NCBI GenBank assembly: GCA_002694685.1
Contig: NZMW01000005.1
Span: 1 to 64,000 of the forward strand
Source: Balneola sp.
Lineage (GTDB): Bacteria; Bacteroidota; Rhodothermia; Balneolales; Balneolaceae
Direction of reading: 5' to 3'
DNA: 64,000 nt
Part shown: piece after piece, positions 1-9,992 of the stretch
Position numbering within the stretch: position 1 is the stretch's first letter
Layout of the letters: every line of letters starts with the position of its first letter
Made by a program: the position numbers and the translations under genes
Notes under the pieces: generated by a model
Seen by the model: only the letters and a program-made list of their open reading frames with translations
Databases searched by the model: none
What the model was told of the DNA's origin: nothing

Positions 1-85
1 TTCCACCCGTTCCCATCCCGAACACGGACGTTAAGCCCTGCAGCGCCGATGGTACTGCACACGCGGTAGAGTAGGTCGTCGCCTT
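1..85 (+). rRNA. rrf: 5S ribosomal RNA, 3' part
   Basis: The window opens inside a 5S rRNA. The segment with CCCATCCCGAACACGG, the AAGCCCTGCAGCGCCGATGGTACT core and the closing GTAGAGTAGGTCGTCGCC is the typical bacterial 5S sequence. About 30 nt of the 5' end lie outside the window. It is presumably the last gene of an rRNA operon to the left, since a terminator follows at once and no tRNA is seen behind it. Confidence 0.95.
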
Positions 86-100
86 CTTTATTTTTTATAC

Positions 101-133
101 AACCCTATACCTAAACAGGTGTAGGGTTTTTTT
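101..133 (+). terminator. rRNA operon terminator
   Basis: AACCCTATAC (101-110) pairs with GTGTAGGGTT (119-128) around a short loop and runs into seven T (127-133). This is a classical intrinsic terminator 15 bases behind the 5S rRNA. Confidence 0.85.
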
Positions 134-487
134 ATGTCTTTAACCGACGCTTACCTATAATTGGTTAAATACAGGAATGAACAAAATTTGCTTTATTCGC
201 CAATATAATTTGCTCATCTTTTTTTCATTATATCAGCCTTTTAAATATATTCGATAATCGGAATAATTAGTATTTAATATGGTTTTCTATGATATCGACT
301 GACTTTACTTTTTCAAGTTGGGCAAAATTTGTGCAAAACATTTATATGGAGTAGTGTGTAGAATTAGAGTATTATGGGGCAGTTGTTTTTTGTGGGAGTA
401 AGTGGTGTTGATTAAGTAATACTAAACTAATTCGGTTGTGTATTTCTACATGTAACCAAAAGAAGACTTTTAAAAAATAAATTATTT
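134..487. other. intergenic region between rRNA operon and xylan cluster
   Basis: No gene is seen in this 354-base AT-rich stretch. It holds TTTGCT-containing half-sites around 186-218 and a 19-bp operator-like site at 318-336, and must carry the promoter of the forward operon starting at 488. I could not place a promoter with certainty. Confidence 0.6.
318..336. promoter_or_regulatory. putative regulon operator, N3 type
   Basis: TTGGGCAA, 3 bases, then TTGTGCAA. This is a degenerate copy of the perfect TTGAGCAA-N3-TTGCTCAA site at 13137-13155. It lies about 150 bp upstream of the first gene of the glucuronate/xylan operon. The function is inferred from recurrence only. Confidence 0.35.
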
Positions 488-1249
488 ATGTCTGACAAAT
501 TATTTAGTCTTAAAAATAAGCTGGCAATAGTGACGGGTGGTGGTACAGGATTAGGTTTTGGTATCACAAAAGCTTTTGTAGAGGCCGGTGCTAAAGTAAT
601 AATTACAGGGAGATCGGAAACCGTTCTTAAAGATGCATCGGGTGAATTAGGTGACCAAGTAAGCTATATAGTAAGTGATGTCTCGGTTGTTGAAGAGTTA
701 CCGTTGTTTGTAGAAAAAGTAGAGTCTGAATTTGGAGAGATAGACACATTGGTTAACAACGCCGGCATAAATATGAAAAAGCCTTTAACTGAAGTCACAG
801 ATGCCGAATTCCAGAATATAATTCAGACTAATGTAAATGGATTATTCTCGTTAACAAGAGAAGTTGCTAAGGGAATGAAGAGGAGAAAAAGAGGCTCTAT
901 AATAAATATTACCTCAATGGCCGCTATTTATGGAATCCCAATGGTTACTGCATATACCACATCAAAAACTGCAGTACTTGGGATGACAAAGTCCTTAGCT
1001 GTTGACTTATCTCCAGAGGGAATACGAGTTAATGCTATTGCTCCTGGCTTTATTGATTCACCAATGCTTAGAAAAGCCTTTGATTCTGACCCTGACCGTG
1101 AAAGAAGAGTGTTAGAACGTACACCAATGAAGAAATTAGGAGAAGCAAGAGATATTGCAATGGCAGCCGTGTTCCTTGCTTCAGATGCAGCGAAATTTGT
1201 AACGGGTGTAAATTTACCTGTAGACGGAGGGAATTCAATTGGCTTTTAA
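488..1249 (+). CDS. SDR oxidoreductase, probable D-mannonate (fructuronate) oxidoreductase
   Basis: This is a classical short-chain dehydrogenase of 253 residues, the usual family length. The nucleotide-binding TGGGTGLG is at residues 16-23, NNAG at 90-93, and the catalytic Ser143, Tyr156 and Lys160 (YTTSK) are present. It resembles the gluconate 5-dehydrogenase/KduD branch. The next gene is an alpha-glucuronidase and the operon also encodes a D-mannonate dehydratase. I therefore infer that it reduces D-fructuronate to D-mannonate, replacing UxuB. Family membership is secure and the substrate is inference. The start ATG is followed by a normal Rossmann N-terminus. Its last 11 bases overlap the next gene, so the two are translationally coupled. 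Confidence 0.85.
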   Translation: MSDKLFSLKNKLAIVTGGGTGLGFGITKAFVEAGAKVIITGRSETVLKDASGELGDQVSYIVSDVSVVEELPLFVEKVESEFGEIDTLVNNAGINMKKPLTEVTDAEFQNIIQTNVNGLFSLTREVAKGMKRRKRGSIINITSMAAIYGIPMVTAYTTSKTAVLGMTKSLAVDLSPEGIRVNAIAPGFIDSPMLRKAFDSDPDRERRVLERTPMKKLGEARDIAMAAVFLASDAAKFVTGVNLPVDGGNSIGF

Positions 1250-3428
1250 TTCAAACTATACAAAAAGGTTCTTCACTTCAGTACTGCTAGTTATCGGGTT
1301 GAATCTATTTAGTAATCTATATGCGGAAGATGGCTATGAAACCTGGCTTAGATATGAGAAGATAGATTCTCCTGAATTATTAAAGGAATACAGATTATTA
1401 TTTAAGAATGTCATAGTTAAAGGCGAAAGCCAGACTATGAAAGTAATCAGTATAGAGTTGAAAAAAGGTTTGTCCGGTTTATTGGGAAAGAATATTGAAT
1501 TCAAATCTTTGATAAATAGCAGTGGGAATTTAATTATAGGAACTCCTACTACCTCTGAATTTATTGCTAATGCCGGTTTAGAAAATGAACTGGCAAAGAT
1601 TGGTGATGAAGGATTTATCATTCGAAATGTAAAGAGCAATGGTAAAACGGCTATTACAGTAGCGGCAAACTCTGACATTGGGACCTTGTATGGTACTTTT
1701 CATCTTTTAAGAATGATTCAAACACATCAGAGTTTTGAAAATATATCTATTACATCTTCTCCGAAGATACAGCACAGGGTTTTAAACCATTGGGACAACT
1801 TGAACCGGCTTGTAGAAAGAGGTTATGCAGGTCTTTCACTATGGGACTGGGGAACTCTTCCCGAATATAAAGATCCTCGATATACTGATTATGCCCGTAT
1901 CAATGCCTCTATGGGAATTAACGGTACTGTTCTTAATAATGTAAACGCTGATGCTCGTATCTTAACTGATCAATTCCTGGATAAAGTAAAAGTACTTGCA
2001 GACATCTTCAGACCCTACGGAATAAAAGTTTTTATCTCAATTAACTATCAGGCTCCGATTACTATTGGAGGTCTCGATACAGCTGATCCTCTAGACGAAA
2101 ACGTAAGGGCATGGTGGAAAGAAACAGCGAATGATATATATAGCCGTATTCCTGACTTTGGAGGATTTCTTGTTAAAGCGGATTCCGAAGGTCAACCCGG
2201 ACCGTTTAAGTACAATCGGAATCATGCAGAGGGAGCGAATGTATTGGCAGAAGCTGTAGCCCCACATGATGGTGTAGTTATCTGGCGAGCTTTTGTTTAT
2301 AGCCCTGAACAAACAGATCGATTTAGAGAAGCCTACGATGAGTTTCTTCCGCTTGATGGTAAATTTAACAAGAATGTGATTCTCCAGGTTAAGAATGGCC
2401 CAATTGATTTTCAGCCGAGGGAACCTTTCTCGCCGTTGTTTGGAGCAATGAAGGAAACCAGTACCATGCTGGAGCTTCAGATAACACAGGAATATTTTGG
2501 TTTCGCAAACCACCTGGCCTACATGGGTACCTTATTTGAAGAAGCTGTAGATGCCGATACTTATGCCAAGGGCGAAGGCTCGACCGTAGGCAAGGTAATC
2601 TCCGGCGAAGTTTTTGATTATGAGCATACAGGAATTGCCGGAGTAGTGAATTTAGGAACAGACCGAAACTGGACGGGGCATCCGTTTGTGCAGTCGAGTT
2701 GGTATGCCTTTGGTAGATTAGCTTGGGACTATACTCTAAGTGCTGATCAAATTGCAGATGAATGGCTCAAAATGACTTTCACAAATAACAATGAGTTTGT
2801 TGAGCCAATCAAAGATGTTATGCTGAAGTCGAGAGAGGCTGGTGTCAACTACAGATCGCCATTAGGTCTAACCCATTTATATGCTCAGGGCCATCACTAC
2901 GGACCTGCCCCTTGGACTTCTGATCTCCCGCGACCAGACTGGACAGCGGTATATTATCATAAGGCAGATGAAGAAGGCTTAGGCTTTGACAGAACCGAAA
3001 CAGGATCCAACGCCATTGAGCAATATAATCAACCACTCCAAAGTCAGTTTAGTGAAATAGAGACCACTCCGGAAGATCTGTTATTATGGTTCCACCATGT
3101 TAGTTGGGATTACGAAATGGATTCCGGAAGAAACCTTTGGGAAGAATTGGTGCATAAATATTATGCCGGTGTAGATACGGTGCGATGGATGCAGGAGCAG
3201 TGGAATAGCATAGAGGGCTTGATTGATGATGAGAGATTCAAACATGTAAAAGCACTTCTCAAAATTCAGGAAAAAGATGCCGTCCGGTGGAGAAATTCAT
3301 GTGTGCTATACTTCCAGACTTTTTCACATCAACCAATACCGGAAGGCTTGGAAAAACCCGAGCATGATTTGGAATACTATAAAAAACTTGAACAAACAGA
3401 ATATGTACCTGACCCCAGGTATTATTAA
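1239..3428 (+). CDS. GH67 alpha-glucuronidase
   Basis: It removes (4-O-methyl-)D-glucuronic acid from the non-reducing end of short xylo-oligosaccharides. The 729-residue protein has the GH67 layout: a signal peptide (about 1-29), an N-terminal sandwich, a (beta/alpha)8 barrel and an alpha-helical C-terminus. The catalytic residues fit the spacing known from Cellvibrio GlcA67A: Glu317 (acid, in ADSEGQPGP), Asp390 (NGPIDFQ) and Glu418 (QITQEY). It is likely periplasmic. The start is TTG at 1239, backed by a GGAGG at 1226-1230 with 8-base spacing. It overlaps the SDR gene by 11 bases and the next gene (GH10) follows after 14 bases, so this is one operon. Confidence 0.95.
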   Translation: MAFNSNYTKRFFTSVLLVIGLNLFSNLYAEDGYETWLRYEKIDSPELLKEYRLLFKNVIVKGESQTMKVISIELKKGLSGLLGKNIEFKSLINSSGNLIIGTPTTSEFIANAGLENELAKIGDEGFIIRNVKSNGKTAITVAANSDIGTLYGTFHLLRMIQTHQSFENISITSSPKIQHRVLNHWDNLNRLVERGYAGLSLWDWGTLPEYKDPRYTDYARINASMGINGTVLNNVNADARILTDQFLDKVKVLADIFRPYGIKVFISINYQAPITIGGLDTADPLDENVRAWWKETANDIYSRIPDFGGFLVKADSEGQPGPFKYNRNHAEGANVLAEAVAPHDGVVIWRAFVYSPEQTDRFREAYDEFLPLDGKFNKNVILQVKNGPIDFQPREPFSPLFGAMKETSTMLELQITQEYFGFANHLAYMGTLFEEAVDADTYAKGEGSTVGKVISGEVFDYEHTGIAGVVNLGTDRNWTGHPFVQSSWYAFGRLAWDYTLSADQIADEWLKMTFTNNNEFVEPIKDVMLKSREAGVNYRSPLGLTHLYAQGHHYGPAPWTSDLPRPDWTAVYYHKADEEGLGFDRTETGSNAIEQYNQPLQSQFSEIETTPEDLLLWFHHVSWDYEMDSGRNLWEELVHKYYAGVDTVRWMQEQWNSIEGLIDDERFKHVKALLKIQEKDAVRWRNSCVLYFQTFSHQPIPEGLEKPEHDLEYYKKLEQTEYVPDPRYY

Positions 3429-3442
3429 AGCAAAGGAAATTT

Positions 3443-4552
3443 ATGCGTGATCTCGTTCTCCTATTAATAGGTTTATTTTTGGCCGTTGGTTGTACTCAGA
3501 AACAACAAACTGACGGACTAAAAGATGCATATAAAGATGACTTTTATATAGGTGCCGCTGTAAATACTAGTCAATATTCAGGGCGGGATGCCAGAGCCCT
3601 TCCTATCCTAAAAGAGCACTTTAATTCAATTACTCCTGAAAATGATTTGAAGTGGGAGAATATCCATCCGGAACGGGATACCTATAACTTTGAAGAAGCT
3701 GATAAGTTTGTTGAATTCGGAGTACAAAATGAGATGTTTATCGTTGGGCACACTTTGGTCTGGCACAGCCAAACTCCGGATTGGGTTTTTGAAGATGAAG
3801 AAGGAAATCCAATTAGCAGAGAAGAACTACTGGCTCGAATGAAAGATCATATCTATACCGTAGTTGGCAGATACAGAGGTAAAATTGATGGATGGGATGT
3901 AGTAAATGAGGCTGTGAATGATGATGGTACAATCCGGGAATCACCTTGGTATAATATCATTGGAAAAGATTATATAGCCAAAGCATTTCAGTTTGCACAT
4001 GAAGCCGATCCTGAAGCTGAGCTTTATTATAATGATTACAACCTTCACCTACCGGATAAAGCAGATGCTGCTGCCGAATGGGTCAAAGAAGTTCAGGACA
4101 GTGGAGTCAGGGTTACAGGAATAGGAATGCAAGGGCATTATGGACTCGATTATCCAACTAAAGAAGCGCTGGAAAGAAGCATTAATTTATTTGGTGAGCT
4201 TGGCATTGTAGCTATTACTGAATTAGATATTGATGTGCTTCCTTCACCATTTCAATACACCGGAGCGGATATTAGCAGGAGGGCAGAACTTAGGGATGAA
4301 CTTAATCCATACACAGAAAATTTACCCGACTCTATGGTGCAAAAACAGACCGACCAGTTTAAATTGCTCTTTGAAGTATTTCATAAGCAGTCTGATGTGA
4401 TTAACCGCGTAACAACCTGGGGTGTTACCGATGGGGATTCATGGAAAAATGGCTGGCCAATGCCGGGTCGAACTAATTATCCGCTGTTGTTCGATCGTGA
4501 AGGAAATCCAAAGCCGGCAGTTGAGGCGTTGAAAGATATAGCAACTAACTAA
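3443..4552 (+). CDS. GH10 endo-beta-1,4-xylanase lipoprotein (copy 1)
   Basis: This is a retaining endoxylanase acting on xylan or its large oligomers. A lipoprotein signal with lipobox LAVGC puts acylated Cys17 at the cell envelope. The rest is a single GH10 barrel with no binding module. The acid/base is Glu156 in WDVVNE and the nucleophile Glu260 in ITELDIDVLP; substrate-binding motifs [11 protein letters not shown] and YYNDYN are intact. An AAAGGA site precedes the ATG. It is very similar to the GH10 at 6075, which suggests tandem duplication around the transporter gene between them. Its likely job is trimming imported oligomers in the periplasm. Confidence 0.95.
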   Translation: MRDLVLLLIGLFLAVGCTQKQQTDGLKDAYKDDFYIGAAVNTSQYSGRDARALPILKEHFNSITPENDLKWENIHPERDTYNFEEADKFVEFGVQNEMFIVGHTLVWHSQTPDWVFEDEEGNPISREELLARMKDHIYTVVGRYRGKIDGWDVVNEAVNDDGTIRESPWYNIIGKDYIAKAFQFAHEADPEAELYYNDYNLHLPDKADAAAEWVKEVQDSGVRVTGIGMQGHYGLDYPTKEALERSINLFGELGIVAITELDIDVLPSPFQYTGADISRRAELRDELNPYTENLPDSMVQKQTDQFKLLFEVFHKQSDVINRVTTWGVTDGDSWKNGWPMPGRTNYPLLFDREGNPKPAVEALKDIATN

Positions 4553-4632
4553 ATGCTTAGTTAGGATTTACCGAGAGGTAATGGAGTAAGGAATAATAGT
4601 CAGTGATTAATTAACATCTTAAAAACACCCGA

Positions 4633-6039
4633 ATGAAAAAAGAACGTGCAAAAATAGGCGTAGTAGAAAAAATTGGATACAGTGCGGGTGATGCAGCCTC
4701 CAATCTATTCTTTCAAACATTTGTCAACTACCTGCTCTTTTTCTACACAGATGTGTTTGGGATTTCGGCGGGTGTAGCAGGAACCATGTTTTTGGTTACC
4801 AGAATATTTGACGCGGTGACTGACCCGATTATGGGTATTATTTCAGATCGTACAATATCTAAGTACGGTAAATTCCGTCCTTATTTGCTCTGGCTGGCTG
4901 TCCCTTTTGCCGTTGTTGGATTCTTTATGTTTGTCACTCCAGACTTCGGGGACACTGGAAAGATCGTTTACGCGTATATCACTTACACATTGATGATGGC
5001 GATGTACACGGCTATTAATGTTCCTTATGCAGCTCTTATGGGTGTTATCACTCCTAATTCAATCGAAAGAACCGGGATTTCATCGTATCGATTCGTTGCG
5101 GCTTATTGTGGTTTATTAGTTGTGACAGGTCTTACAGAGCCTTTGGTTGGTTTCTTTGGTGATGGAAATGAACAGGTAGGGTGGATGTGGACAATGGGGC
5201 TTTATGGCTTAGTTGCAGCCGGCTTATTCTTATTTACTTTCTTTACTACAGAAGAACGGGTCGAGCCGCCCAAGTCGTCAAAAATAGATATCAAAACAGA
5301 CGGAAAAGATTTGTTGAATAATCTGCCTTGGCTTTTGATTGCCGGTGCAACTGTTTTCCAGTTGATGTATGTGGTAATTAAAGGGGGGACTACTCCGTAC
5401 TATATTGACTACTATTTGGGGGAGCACTCGGTAGGGTTTCTGGAAATGGTAGGAATTAGTCCTGGAATATCTTCTTTCCTAACAACAGGGGCTCTTGCTA
5501 CTTTATTAGGAGCGTTATGCACCAAGTTTTTATCTCAAATGTTTGACAAGAAGAAGACATATGTGGGAGCTCTGATGTTGAGTGCAATTTTTTGCCTTCC
5601 GTTCTTCTTGTTAGATGAGTCCCAGACAGATCTTATTTACATCAGTAATATTTTATCTGGGTTTTTCTTTGGTCCGGTTTCAGTATTACAGTGGGCAATT
5701 TATACAGACACTGCAGACTTTGGTGAGTGGAAGTTTGGGCGCCGTGCTACAGGTTTGATTATGGCAGCGTCTCTTTTTGCACTTAAGATGGGTGTTGCCC
5801 TTGGTGGGGCTTTAACCGGTTGGGTGTTAGGTTACTATAACTTTCAGGCAAATGAGGTGCAAACTGATGAAACCATTTATGGCATAATATTTTTAATCGG
5901 TGTTGTAGCCGCTGTAATTGGCGTGCTTGGGGCTTTGCTTATGACGTTTTATCCACTTGATGGAGATAAAATGGAAGAGATTGAAATTGAGCTTGAAGCT
6001 CGTCGAGGAGAGTTGGATACGGCAACTCCAACAACGTAA
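4633..6039 (+). CDS. GPH-family sugar:cation symporter
   Basis: This 468-residue inner-membrane transporter belongs to the glycoside-pentoside-hexuronide:cation symporter family (MelB/XynP type, MFS fold). About 12 hydrophobic segments are visible. The N-terminal GYSAGDAASNLFFQ and the DAVTDPIMGIISDRT loop are the family's cation/sugar signature. Placed between two GH10 genes in the glucuronoxylan operon, it most likely imports xylo-oligosaccharides, xylobiose or (aldo)uronates. The exact substrate cannot be read from sequence. Confidence 0.9.
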   Translation: MKKERAKIGVVEKIGYSAGDAASNLFFQTFVNYLLFFYTDVFGISAGVAGTMFLVTRIFDAVTDPIMGIISDRTISKYGKFRPYLLWLAVPFAVVGFFMFVTPDFGDTGKIVYAYITYTLMMAMYTAINVPYAALMGVITPNSIERTGISSYRFVAAYCGLLVVTGLTEPLVGFFGDGNEQVGWMWTMGLYGLVAAGLFLFTFFTTEERVEPPKSSKIDIKTDGKDLLNNLPWLLIAGATVFQLMYVVIKGGTTPYYIDYYLGEHSVGFLEMVGISPGISSFLTTGALATLLGALCTKFLSQMFDKKKTYVGALMLSAIFCLPFFLLDESQTDLIYISNILSGFFFGPVSVLQWAIYTDTADFGEWKFGRRATGLIMAASLFALKMGVALGGALTGWVLGYYNFQANEVQTDETIYGIIFLIGVVAAVIGVLGALLMTFYPLDGDKMEEIEIELEARRGELDTATPTT

Positions 6040-6074
6040 ATTAATAAAGTCATCTAGATCAAAAAGAGATTAAA

Positions 6075-7301
6075 ATGAAATCCATACACTCAATGAGTTT
6101 GAGGTCAAAAACCAGAAGCGTCTTTATATTGGTCATTGTTATCTTCGGTTTAAGCTTACAGGCGTGTACCCAACAAGAAGAACAAACCCAATCTTTGTAT
6201 AAGGCTTATGAAGATGCTTTTTTGATTGGAACTGCTTTAAATCGGGCTCAAATATTTGCTAATGCACCGGAGCTCACCAGAGATACTGTACGTGCTGACC
6301 GAAGAGGATATTTTTATTCTAGAGAAATCATCCCTGATCCAGAAGGACTTGAATTAGGTCTAAAACACTTCAATGTTATCACTCCAGAAAATGTGATGAA
6401 GTGGGAAGAAATACATCCAAGTCCGGGAGTATATAATTTTGAAGCAGCTGACCGGCTAGTTGATATTGCTCAGCAAGAAAGCAAAACAATAGTCGCTCAT
6501 ACGTTGGTTTGGCATAGTCAGGTGCCGGACTGGGTCTTTGAAGATGAAGACGGGGATGAGTTGACTCGGGAAGCGTTACTCAATCGAATGAAAGATCACA
6601 TTCAAACAATAGTTGGCCGCTATAAAGGAAAAGTCTATGGTTGGGATGTGGTAAATGAAGCATTTAATGAAGATGGCAGCTTCAGAGAATCTCGCTGGTT
6701 TGAAATTATTGGTGAGGATTTCATCTCGAAAGCATTTGAATATGCTCATGAAGCTGATCCGGATGCACAGTTATACTATAACGATTACAATATGGAGAAT
6801 CCTGAAAAAAGGGCGGGAATCATCAAACACCTTCAAAAAATGTTGGATGAAGGCGTGCCTGTTACCGGTGTGGGATCGCAAAGTCATTATAGCTTAAGAA
6901 ACTTCCCGGAGTTTTCAGAGATAGAACAATCCATTATTGACTTATCATCCCTTGGGGTTGATGTGATGATTACAGAACTGGATTTAAATGTATTACCGTC
7001 AGCCTGGAGTGAAGACGGCCCCACGAAGGAAGGGACAGATATTTACCAGGATGGACTGCCGGAAGAAGTAGAGGAAGAGTTCACGAAAGTACACAAAGAC
7101 CTTTTTGAGCTATACCTTAAACATAGCGATGTTTTAACCAGAGTTACATTTTGGGGTGTTTCTGATAATGGTACATGGCTCAACTACCTGCCGACTGAAA
7201 GAGTTAATTATTCATTGTTATTTGATCGGGATAATCAGCCAAAGCCGGCATTTCATGCTTTAATTGATGTAGCAAATAATCATTTCAAAGTTCAAGAATA
7301 G
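6075..7301 (+). CDS. GH10 endo-beta-1,4-xylanase lipoprotein (copy 2)
   Basis: This is a second GH10 lipoprotein of the operon, 408 residues. The signal peptide ends in a lipobox with Cys31 (LSLQAC). The catalytic Glu195 (WDVVNE) and Glu301 ([10 protein letters not shown]) are present. It differs from the copy at 3443 by an insertion of about 30 residues near 62-92, between the first strand and the ENVMKW motif. The body around the catalytic sites is very close to the first copy. The insertion may reshape the glycone subsites and give a different cutting pattern, which is inference. Only five bases separate it from the mannonate dehydratase gene. Confidence 0.95.
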   Translation: MKSIHSMSLRSKTRSVFILVIVIFGLSLQACTQQEEQTQSLYKAYEDAFLIGTALNRAQIFANAPELTRDTVRADRRGYFYSREIIPDPEGLELGLKHFNVITPENVMKWEEIHPSPGVYNFEAADRLVDIAQQESKTIVAHTLVWHSQVPDWVFEDEDGDELTREALLNRMKDHIQTIVGRYKGKVYGWDVVNEAFNEDGSFRESRWFEIIGEDFISKAFEYAHEADPDAQLYYNDYNMENPEKRAGIIKHLQKMLDEGVPVTGVGSQSHYSLRNFPEFSEIEQSIIDLSSLGVDVMITELDLNVLPSAWSEDGPTKEGTDIYQDGLPEEVEEEFTKVHKDLFELYLKHSDVLTRVTFWGVSDNGTWLNYLPTERVNYSLLFDRDNQPKPAFHALIDVANNHFKVQE

Positions 7302-7306
7302 GAATA

Positions 7307-8524
7307 ATGTCAACTATTGAGTCCGCAAAAGTAATTGTATGCAGTCCTGGCCGTAATTTTGTTACACTTAAAATCTATACGGACCAAGGAGTTTATGGTC
7401 TTGGAGATGCTACATTAAATGGACGTGAAAAAGCTGTGGTTTCATACCTGGAAGACTATGTAATACCATGCTTAATCGGTCGCGATCCATCAAGGATTGA
7501 AGACATTTGGCAGTACCTTTATAAAGGGGCTTACTGGAGAAGAGGTCCGGTAACCATGTCTGCAATAGCTGCAGTTGACATGGCACTTTGGGATATCAAA
7601 GGAAAAATGCTTGATACCCCTGTCTATAATTTACTGGGAGGTAAATCCCGGGAAGCGATTATGGTGTACGGTCACGCTAATGGTAAAGATATTGCTGAAA
7701 CGGTAGATGAAGTCGGCCGTCATTTAGATGAGGGCTACAAGGCAGTAAGAGCACAAAGTGGAATTCCGGGTATTGAAAGCACTTATGGCGTTTCAAAAAC
7801 AAAAGACAATTATGAGCCTGCGGTAAGGGGTGATCTGCCCAAAGAAAGCTTATGGTCTACAGAAAAGTATCTGAATTTCATCCCAAAGTTGTTCAAGGAA
7901 TTGAGAGATACTTATGGAGACGAACCTCATTTTCTGCATGATTGTCATCACCGTTTAACACCCATAGAAGCTGCCCGGCTCGGTAAAGATTTTGAGCCAT
8001 ATCATCTTTTTTGGATGGAAGATTGTACTCCGGCTGAACTTCAGGAAAGCTTTAGAATTATTCGGGAGCACACCACTACTCCATTAGCCGTTGGTGAAGT
8101 ATTTAATACAGTGTGGGATGCTCAGTTATTGATCTCAGAAATGCTTATAGATTACTTGAGGACATCAATAGTAAGGGGTGGGGGGATTTCGCATATGAAG
8201 AAAATTGCTTCATTTGCTGAGATCTATCATGTACGAACCGGGTTTCATGGTGCTACAGACTTATCACCTATTACCATGTCGGCTGCTCTAAATTTCGATT
8301 TATCGATAAATAATTTTGGCATTCAAGAATACATGCCCCACAATGAGTTGACTCAAGAATTATTCCCAAACAGCTATCAATTTAAGGGCGGTTTTATGTA
8401 TTTGGAAGAGAATAAACCTGGATTAGGAGTAGACATTGATGAAGAAAAAGCCTCAAAATATCCATACGAACGAGCTTATCTGCCGGTAAACAGAAAAGAG
8501 GACGGTACACTTTTCAATTGGTAA
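7307..8524 (+). CDS. manD: D-mannonate dehydratase (ManD/RspA family, enolase superfamily)
   Basis: It dehydrates D-mannonate to 2-keto-3-deoxy-D-gluconate in the cytoplasmic glucuronate pathway. The 405 residues match the ManD type. The metal ligands Asp212, Glu238 and Glu264 are present, together with His214 in HDCHH and the Arg148/Tyr160 pair that marks efficient mannonate dehydratases in this family. It is not the unrelated UxuA type. It follows the second GH10 after five bases and closes the operon. Glucuronate isomerase (UxaC) and KDG kinase/aldolase are not in this window and must be elsewhere. Confidence 0.93.
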   Translation: MSTIESAKVIVCSPGRNFVTLKIYTDQGVYGLGDATLNGREKAVVSYLEDYVIPCLIGRDPSRIEDIWQYLYKGAYWRRGPVTMSAIAAVDMALWDIKGKMLDTPVYNLLGGKSREAIMVYGHANGKDIAETVDEVGRHLDEGYKAVRAQSGIPGIESTYGVSKTKDNYEPAVRGDLPKESLWSTEKYLNFIPKLFKELRDTYGDEPHFLHDCHHRLTPIEAARLGKDFEPYHLFWMEDCTPAELQESFRIIREHTTTPLAVGEVFNTVWDAQLLISEMLIDYLRTSIVRGGGISHMKKIASFAEIYHVRTGFHGATDLSPITMSAALNFDLSINNFGIQEYMPHNELTQELFPNSYQFKGGFMYLEENKPGLGVDIDEEKASKYPYERAYLPVNRKEDGTLFNW

Positions 8525-8654
8525 TTTTTTTCACAAACGTGTTCTTTTTTTTCTTAGAAATATTCAAAAAACTCTTTCTTGAATAGTATCAGAAGGGAAT
8601 GTGTTAAGTATTGTGAAAAATGTACTTTTTAATCCATTATATTTTACACTATTT

Positions 8655-8673
8655 TTGAGCAAATATTGCCCAA
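8655..8673. promoter_or_regulatory. putative operator in front of the lacI-type gene
   Basis: TTGAGCAA, ATA, TTGCCCAA: a near-perfect 8-bp inverted repeat with a 3-base spacer, 16 bases upstream of the regulator's ATG. It suggests autoregulation and is the same type as the site at 13137. Confidence 0.5.
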
Positions 8674-8688
8674 TGTAAAAAGCACAAA

Positions 8689-9723
8689 ATGAAAGTTACT
8701 TTAAAAGATATTTCTGAAGCTACAGGTTTTTCTGTATCAACAATTTCTCGAGCCATTCGGGGTGAGGGGCGTATCTCTGAAAAAAATAGAAGAAAGATTT
8801 TAGCTTCAGCTCACAAGTTGGGTTACCCGCTTCCTACGAACGGAAGAAAGCTTCCTAAGAATCAGCCACCAAATATTGCGCTGATCACTCAGTTTCACCC
8901 CGGTGAATTTTACGCTTCGTTTTTTAATGGATTCACAGAGGCTGCTCGGGAAAAGGGAATAACAGTTAGTCTTTTTAGTGTAACACACGACATTGATTCA
9001 GTCGGCTCTTTAATTGAAAAATTACGCTTATTAGGATATGCAGCGGCTGTGATTTTTGTACCTCAGCTAAAAGAAGAACAGTATTTGCATATTTTACATG
9101 CCACTCCCAAAGACTTCCCAATTATCTCATGTTCTAATATTGACAACTCCGTTCTTGATACGGTGACTTTTGATGCATACCAAGGAGCAATTTTAGCTGC
9201 AAGGCATTTATATGAGCAAGGCTATCGAAAACTTGGAATTATAGAAGGACCACATGTAATGCCGGAAGCACGTTTCAGGACAAACGGTTACACCGATTTT
9301 GTTAAGAGTCATGATGACGTGAGTCTGGTCTGGGATTATAAAGGAGATTATAGGTTAAATGCAGGAATTGAAGCCTTTCACGCATTTGAAAAATTAGAAG
9401 AAAAACCTGAGGCTATATTTACTGCAAATGATGCAATGGCACTTGGGTTTATGGAGACTGCACGCGAGGCAGGGTATAAATTTCCGGATGATATTGCACT
9501 TGTAGGTTACGATAATCTTCCAATGTGCGAAAATCATTATCCAAAATTGAGTTCAGTAGAAACTAATTACACAAGGCTTGCAGAAAATACCATTGATACT
9601 TTGCTAAACCGCTTGGAAAAGCCTGTGAATCATCAAGGTATTGTAAGCTTGGTGCCGGTTTCGTTAAAAGTACGTCAGTCTAGTACACGAGTCATATCTA
9701 AAGAATTAGTCGAAGACAACTGA
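8689..9723 (+). CDS. LacI-family transcriptional regulator of the xylan locus
   Basis: This is a DNA-binding repressor/activator of the LacI/GalR family with 344 residues. The N-terminal helix-turn-helix (VTLKDISEATGFSVSTISRAIR, about residues 3-24) is followed by the hinge helix region and a periplasmic-binding-protein-like effector domain (about 60-335, with FTANDAMALGFME and VGYDN typical of the family). Between mannonate dehydratase and xylulokinase, it is the only classical regulator seen in the sugar cluster, so it is the best candidate to read the TTGAGCAA-type or AAGCGCTT-type sites. The effector (xylose, xylobiose or an aldouronate) is unknown. It has its own leader of 164 bases. Confidence 0.92.
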   Translation: MKVTLKDISEATGFSVSTISRAIRGEGRISEKNRRKILASAHKLGYPLPTNGRKLPKNQPPNIALITQFHPGEFYASFFNGFTEAAREKGITVSLFSVTHDIDSVGSLIEKLRLLGYAAAVIFVPQLKEEQYLHILHATPKDFPIISCSNIDNSVLDTVTFDAYQGAILAARHLYEQGYRKLGIIEGPHVMPEARFRTNGYTDFVKSHDDVSLVWDYKGDYRLNAGIEAFHAFEKLEEKPEAIFTANDAMALGFMETAREAGYKFPDDIALVGYDNLPMCENHYPKLSSVETNYTRLAENTIDTLLNRLEKPVNHQGIVSLVPVSLKVRQSSTRVISKELVEDN

Positions 9724-9758
9724 GCAAAATTAACGCAAATTTTAAAAAAATTTGCTCA
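9721..9758. repeat. inverted repeat TGAGCAAA...TTTGCTCA behind the regulator gene
   Basis: TGAGCAAA (9721-9728, starting with the regulator's stop codon) is repeated inverted as TTTGCTCA (9751-9758), 22 bases apart. It could be a hairpin at the end of the regulator mRNA or two operator half-sites for xylB. A further half-site TTGAGCAA stands at 9882-9889. Low certainty. Confidence 0.35.
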
Positions 9759-9992
9759 CTCAGTTTCTTTTTTTCCTCTATTTGGATAGATTGTTTATTC
9801 AGAGTAAATATTATTTATGCCGATTAGAGTTATTTAAAGCAGTAAATGCCGTGGGGATTGAAATCTTCTCCGCACATTTATTTGAGCAAATTGTTGTTTG
9901 ATAATGCACAAAAAGTTGTTTTAGTGCTCATCTTTTTGTTATAGTTTCTTGGAGCTCTTGGAATAAATTTTAAAATAAAAGAGGAACGTAGG

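Noticed and set aside
9882-9902. TTGAGCAA followed by TTGTTTG as an operator for xylB
   Set aside because: Only one half-site matches well; kept as a half-site remark, not as a feature.
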